Source: Hydrogenophaga sp. (lineage in GTDB: Bacteria > Pseudomonadota > Gammaproteobacteria > Burkholderiales > Burkholderiaceae). Taken from it: a DNA stretch of 8,001 bases. The notes under the pieces were generated by a model. That model ran no database searches and was not told the DNA's origin. It was given only the letters and a program-made list of their open reading frames with translations. Positions within the stretch are counted from its first letter, which is position 1, and each line of letters opens with the position of its first letter. Positions 5,414-8,001 of the stretch are shown here, one piece after another. Position numbers and translations under genes: made by a program. The stretch lies in contig JALOSH010000091.1 of assembly GCA_025458545.1 (NCBI GenBank), positions 1-8,001 of the forward strand, given 5' to 3'.

Positions 5414-6112
5414 TCAGCCGAGCTGGTCGGCCAGATGCAGAAAATCGCGTGCGTGCAGCGTGTTGGCCAGGTGGGGCGACACGTCCTTGGGGTGGGCGGC
5501 GCCGAACTCGAGCGGGCGCTCGATGTACGCGGTCTGCAGGCCGCAAGCTCGCGCAGCGGCCAGGTCGTCGTGATGGGCCGCGACCAGCATCACTGCGCCA
5601 GGCGCCACGTCAAAGGTGTCGGCAACGCCCAGGTACACACGCGGATCGGGCTTGTAGGCGCGGAACACCTCGGCGCTCAGCACACAGTCCCACGGCAGGC
5701 CGGCGTGTTTGGCCATGTCGGTGAGCAGGCCGATGTTGCCGTTGGACAGCGTGGCGATGGTGAAGCGCGATTTGAGCCGGGTGAGCCCGGCCACGCTGTC
5801 GGGCCAGGCGGCCAGCCGGTGCCAGACGCGGTTGAGTTCGGCACGCGCGGCCTCGTCCAGCTGGGCGAGGCCAAATCGGGGCAGCAGACCGTCGAGAGTT
5901 TCGCGGTGCAGCACATCGAGCTTCACAAAGCCGCGCCCGCCCGAGCGCACCGCTTCCATGGCCGGCTGGTAGCCCGCCCGCCAGGCCAGCGCGAACGCAT
6001 CGGCGTCCACATCGGGGTGCAGCGCCTGCAGCTCGCGCACGATGGAACCGTGCCAGTCCACCACGGTGCCGAAAATGTCAAAAACGAGGATGTGGGGTGG
6101 GGTGTGTGGCAT
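5414..6112 (-). CDS. HAD hydrolase, haloacid dehalogenase type II family
   Basis: A 232-residue cytosolic HAD-superfamily hydrolase of the size and motif order of type II haloacid dehalogenases. Motif I is FDIFGTVVDW with nucleophile Asp12 and Thr16; Arg45 sits in the cap (WRAGYQ); motif II is TLSNGN (Ser123, Asn124); motif III is YKPDPRVY (Lys154, Tyr160); motif IV is LVAAHHDDLAAA with Asp183. Residue +2 after the nucleophile is Phe, not the acid Asp of HAD phosphatases, which fits the dehalogenase branch. Compared with L-DEX of Pseudomonas sp. YL, Ser175 and Asn177 are replaced by Ala178 and His180, so true 2-haloacid activity is doubtful. The start at 6112 gives the expected short lead before motif I. 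There is no Shine-Dalgarno; with only 13 nt after the stop codon of the methyltransferase gene, translational coupling is likely. Confidence 0.88.
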   Translation of the reverse strand: MPHTPPHILVFDIFGTVVDWHGSIVRELQALHPDVDADAFALAWRAGYQPAMEAVRSGGRGFVKLDVLHRETLDGLLPRFGLAQLDEAARAELNRVWHRLAAWPDSVAGLTRLKSRFTIATLSNGNIGLLTDMAKHAGLPWDCVLSAEVFRAYKPDPRVYLGVADTFDVAPGAVMLVAAHHDDLAAARACGLQTAYIERPLEFGAAHPKDVSPHLANTLHARDFLHLADQLG

Positions 6113-6125
6113 GAGGAAAGGTCGT

Positions 6126-6593
6126 TCAGATCCAGCGGCGCACGCGGCCGGTGTAGTCGGTGAAGGCCGGGCCGAACAGCTGGGCGAGCACCCGCTCTTC
6201 GGGCTGTATCTGGAAACGGGTGATGTACAGCACAAACAGCACCGGGGCAGCGAACGGCAACCACGCGCCCAGCCAGATGGCCCAGGCGGTGAGCAGGCAG
6301 GCCAGCCCCAGGTACATGGGGTTGCGGGTGAAACGGTACACGCCGCTGGTGACCAATGCGGTGCTCTTGCGCGGACTCAGCGGGTTGATGGTGGTGTGGC
6401 GGCGCACAAAAGCCACCAACCCGGAGAAATCCAGCGTCAAACCCAGCAGGGCCAACAGCACCGTCAGGCCGATGCGCAGCGCCTCGGGCCAGGCCAAGGC
6501 TGGGCTGACCGGCGCCAGCCACCAAGCCGCGACCCCGAGCAACAGCGCCACCACGGGGGGCGGGATCTTGAGTTCGAGCGCATTCAGCATCAT
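6126..6593 (-). CDS. Isoprenylcysteine carboxyl methyltransferase / phospholipid methyltransferase-like membrane protein
   Basis: A 155-residue inner-membrane protein of the ICMT/PEMT-like methyltransferase group. There are four likely membrane segments (about 11-30, 40-64, 93-110 and 112-127). The C-terminal SAM-binding signature is present: TSGVYRFTRNPMYLGL (82-97), then FQIQPEERVLAQLFGPAFTDY, ending VRRWI. Length is usual for bacterial members annotated as isoprenylcysteine carboxylmethyltransferase family; their substrates are mostly unknown, and prenylated-protein methylation is not implied in bacteria. Two adjacent ATG codons (6593 and 6590) are possible starts; no strong ribosome binding site is seen. 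It lies 19 nt after the SRPBCC gene and 13 nt before the HAD gene on the same strand, so the three are probably one operon. Confidence 0.88.
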   Translation of the reverse strand: MMLNALELKIPPPVVALLLGVAAWWLAPVSPALAWPEALRIGLTVLLALLGLTLDFSGLVAFVRRHTTINPLSPRKSTALVTSGVYRFTRNPMYLGLACLLTAWAIWLGAWLPFAAPVLFVLYITRFQIQPEERVLAQLFGPAFTDYTGRVRRWI

Positions 6594-6612
6594 GCGAACG
6601 GGGCTTCAGATT

Positions 6613-7071
6613 TCAGCCGGGAACCTCGGCTTCCACCAACTGGGCCAGCAGTTGCAGCGTTTCCTGCCAGCCCAGGTAGCAGGCCTCGACCGGAATCACC
6701 GCCGGAATGCCGCTCTGCACCGCGGTCAGCTCGGTGCCGACGGACACCGCCTTGAAGGTGAGCGTGGTGATCATCTGCCCCGGCAGGTTGGGGTCGTCGA
6801 AGATGTCGGTGTTGACGATGCGTTCACCCGGCACCAGCTCCAGGTAACGGCCACCAAAGGCGTGCGTCTGGCCGTTGCCGAAGTTGGTGAACTGCATGCG
6901 GTAGATGCCGCCCACGGTGGCGTTCATCTCCAGCACGCGGCCGGTGAAGCCGTGCGGCGGCAGAAACTTGGCCATCGCGTCGGGGTCGAGGAAGGCGCGG
7001 TACACCCGATCGGGCGGCGCGCGCAGCACGCTGTGAAGGGTGACGGTGCCGGTGGCGTCGGTTGTGCTCAT
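6613..7071 (-). CDS. SRPBCC / AHSA1-domain protein
   Basis: A 152-residue soluble protein with the START/Bet v1-like helix-grip fold of the AHSA1 (Aha1-like) group. It begins with a strand and a RAPPDRVYRAFLDPDAMAKFLPP segment (17-39), then beta strands VGGIYRMQF and GRYLELVPGERIVNTDIF (about 53-91). A final long helix covers about 130-148, with GWQETLQLLAQLVE. Such proteins bind small hydrophobic ligands or act as stress-related co-factors; no ligand can be named. AGGAGA about 6 nt before the ATG at 7071 is a strong ribosome binding site, which supports this start. It appears to head a three-gene unit with the methyltransferase and HAD genes, 92 nt after the end of selD. Confidence 0.88.
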   Translation of the reverse strand: MSTTDATGTVTLHSVLRAPPDRVYRAFLDPDAMAKFLPPHGFTGRVLEMNATVGGIYRMQFTNFGNGQTHAFGGRYLELVPGERIVNTDIFDDPNLPGQMITTLTFKAVSVGTELTAVQSGIPAVIPVEACYLGWQETLQLLAQLVEAEVPG

Positions 7072-7134
7072 GGGTTCTCCTGGTGGAAGGTTCTTTGCAT
7101 CATCCGCTCACCGGTCTGCGCCAGCAAGACGCTC

Positions 7135-7154
7135 GGTCGAGTCCTGCTTCGACC
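7135..7154 (-). terminator. Hairpin after selD
   Basis: GGTCGA (7135-7140) pairs with TCGACC (7149-7154) around an 8-nt loop, 9 nt after the selD stop codon in the direction of transcription. There is no U run, so this is a weak candidate; the following gene may be partly read through. Confidence 0.3.
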
Positions 7155-7163
7155 CCGCCGGGC

Positions 7164-8001
7164 TCACACCACCTGCAGACGCACGCCGTCGGCGCGGGCC
7201 GGACCGATCTCGCCCACCTCGGCCGCGGCCGCGAAGCCGTGCTTCGCAAACACGGCCAGCACCTGGTCCACCGCCTCGGGCGCGCAAGCCACCAGCAGGC
7301 CACCGCTGGTTTGTGGGTCGCTCAGCAGGGCCTGGTCCACCGGCTGGAGCGTCTCGCCGAGGCGGATCTCGCTGCCGTAGGCCGCCCAGTTGCGCCCGCT
7401 CGCGCCGGTCACCATGCCTTGCGCGGCCAGCTGGCGCACGCCGGTGATCAGCGGCACACGGGCCATGTCGATGTGCACCGTGGTGTTGGAACCGCGTGCC
7501 ATTTCCAGCACGTGACCGGCCAGGCCGAAGCCGGTGATGTCGGTCAGCGCGTGCACACCGTCGATGACAGCGAGGTCGGGCCCGGGCGTGTTGAGCTTGG
7601 TGGTGTTGGCGATCATCTGGGCATAGCCCTCGGCCGGCAGTGCGTCTTTTTTCAGCGCGGCCGAGAGCACGCCCACGCCCAGCGGCTTGCCCAAGATCAG
7701 GCGGTCGCCCACCTTCGCGTCGGCGTTGCGCTTGACGCGTTTGGGGTGCACCAGCCCCAGGGCCACCAGGCCGTAGATGGGTTCGACCGAGTCGATGGTG
7801 TGACCGCCCGCGATCGGGATGCCGGCGGCGCGGCACACGTCCTGCCCGCCTTGCAGAATCTTGCCGATGGTCTCGGTGCTGAGCACGGCAATCGGCATGC
7901 CGACCAGGGCCAGCGCCATGATGGGCGTGCCGCCCATGGCATAGACGTCGCTGATGGCGTTGGTCGCGGCGATGCGGCCGAACTCGTACGGATCGTCCAC
8001 G
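7164..8001 (-). CDS. selD: Selenide, water dikinase (SelD), C-terminal part, cut by the window edge
   Basis: SelD makes selenophosphate from selenide and ATP in the cytosol, the selenium donor for selenocysteine and 2-selenouridine in tRNA. About 279 residues are visible. The N-terminal 70-80, including the glycine-rich Cys/Sec catalytic loop and its lysine, lie past the window, so Cys versus Sec cannot be judged. Visible signatures, counted from the first visible codons: DDPYEFGRIAATNAISD with DVYAMGG (2-24), GGHTIDSVEPIYGL (65-78), DITGFGLAGHVLEMA (154-168) and SDPQTSGGLL (227-236). These match the two AIRS/PurM-like ATP-binding halves. The stop at 7164-7166 gives a C-terminus of normal length. 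The GTG at 8000 is inside the gene, not its start. No selU/mnmH or selA/selB gene follows in this window; the next gene is an SRPBCC protein. Confidence 0.96.
   Translation of the reverse strand, partial: VDDPYEFGRIAATNAISDVYAMGGTPIMALALVGMPIAVLSTETIGKILQGGQDVCRAAGIPIAGGHTIDSVEPIYGLVALGLVHPKRVKRNADAKVGDRLILGKPLGVGVLSAALKKDALPAEGYAQMIANTTKLNTPGPDLAVIDGVHALTDITGFGLAGHVLEMARGSNTTVHIDMARVPLITGVRQLAAQGMVTGASGRNWAAYGSEIRLGETLQPVDQALLSDPQTSGGLLVACAPEAVDQVLAVFAKHGFAAAAEVGEIGPARADGVRLQVV

Noticed and set aside
4398..5546. A 382-residue open frame on the minus strand opposite the TonB-like gene
   Set aside because: Gly/Arg-rich antisense of a proline-rich coding region; it spans two convergent genes and shows no domain.
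7998..8000. GTG at the right edge as the start of selD
   Set aside because: The reading frame is open to the window edge and the conserved N-terminal catalytic loop of SelD must lie upstream.

Overview
The window is GC-rich chromosomal DNA, apart from one more AT-rich stretch at about 690-1310. Codon use and gene content (ArsR-rhodanese fusion, selD, ChrA-type transporter, type II HAD hydrolase) suggest a betaproteobacterium of the Burkholderiales, most likely Comamonadaceae and perhaps Hydrogenophaga-like. The lineage is inferred from recognised protein families; no rRNA or other marker is present. I see no rRNA, tRNA, CRISPR array or insertion sequence.

Layout. Positions 1-670 (+) hold the 3' part of a chromate transporter gene (chrA) that looks broken by a small internal deletion with a frameshift near 340. 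Positions 704-1306 (+) encode an unrecognised, lower-GC membrane/coiled-coil protein. Positions 1405-1797 (+) encode a VOC-fold protein, and 1883-2209 (+) a small unrecognised conserved-looking protein.

The centre (4329-2225, - strand) is the most interesting part. An ArsR-type regulator fused to a rhodanese domain is followed after 3 nt by a sterol desaturase/fatty acid hydroxylase family membrane protein, and then after about 100 nt by an exported single-domain rhodanese. Together they look like a sulfane-sulfur (persulfide) responsive module. The regulator has no cysteine in its DNA-binding half; its only cysteines form a CX4C pair in the rhodanese active-site loop. AT-rich islands with inverted repeats lie before the regulator and before the exported rhodanese.

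Divergent from the regulator, 4476-5345 (+) encodes a TonB-family protein with the S-X3-H membrane motif, a proline-rich linker, a TonB-like C-terminal domain and an unusual extra tail with two cysteines.

The right side (- strand) carries four genes: selD (selenide, water dikinase, cut by the window edge), an SRPBCC/AHSA1 protein, a small ICMT/PEMT-like membrane methyltransferase and a HAD hydrolase of the haloacid dehalogenase type II family. The last three are closely spaced and probably co-transcribed. The HAD protein lacks two residues used by characterised L-2-haloacid dehalogenases.
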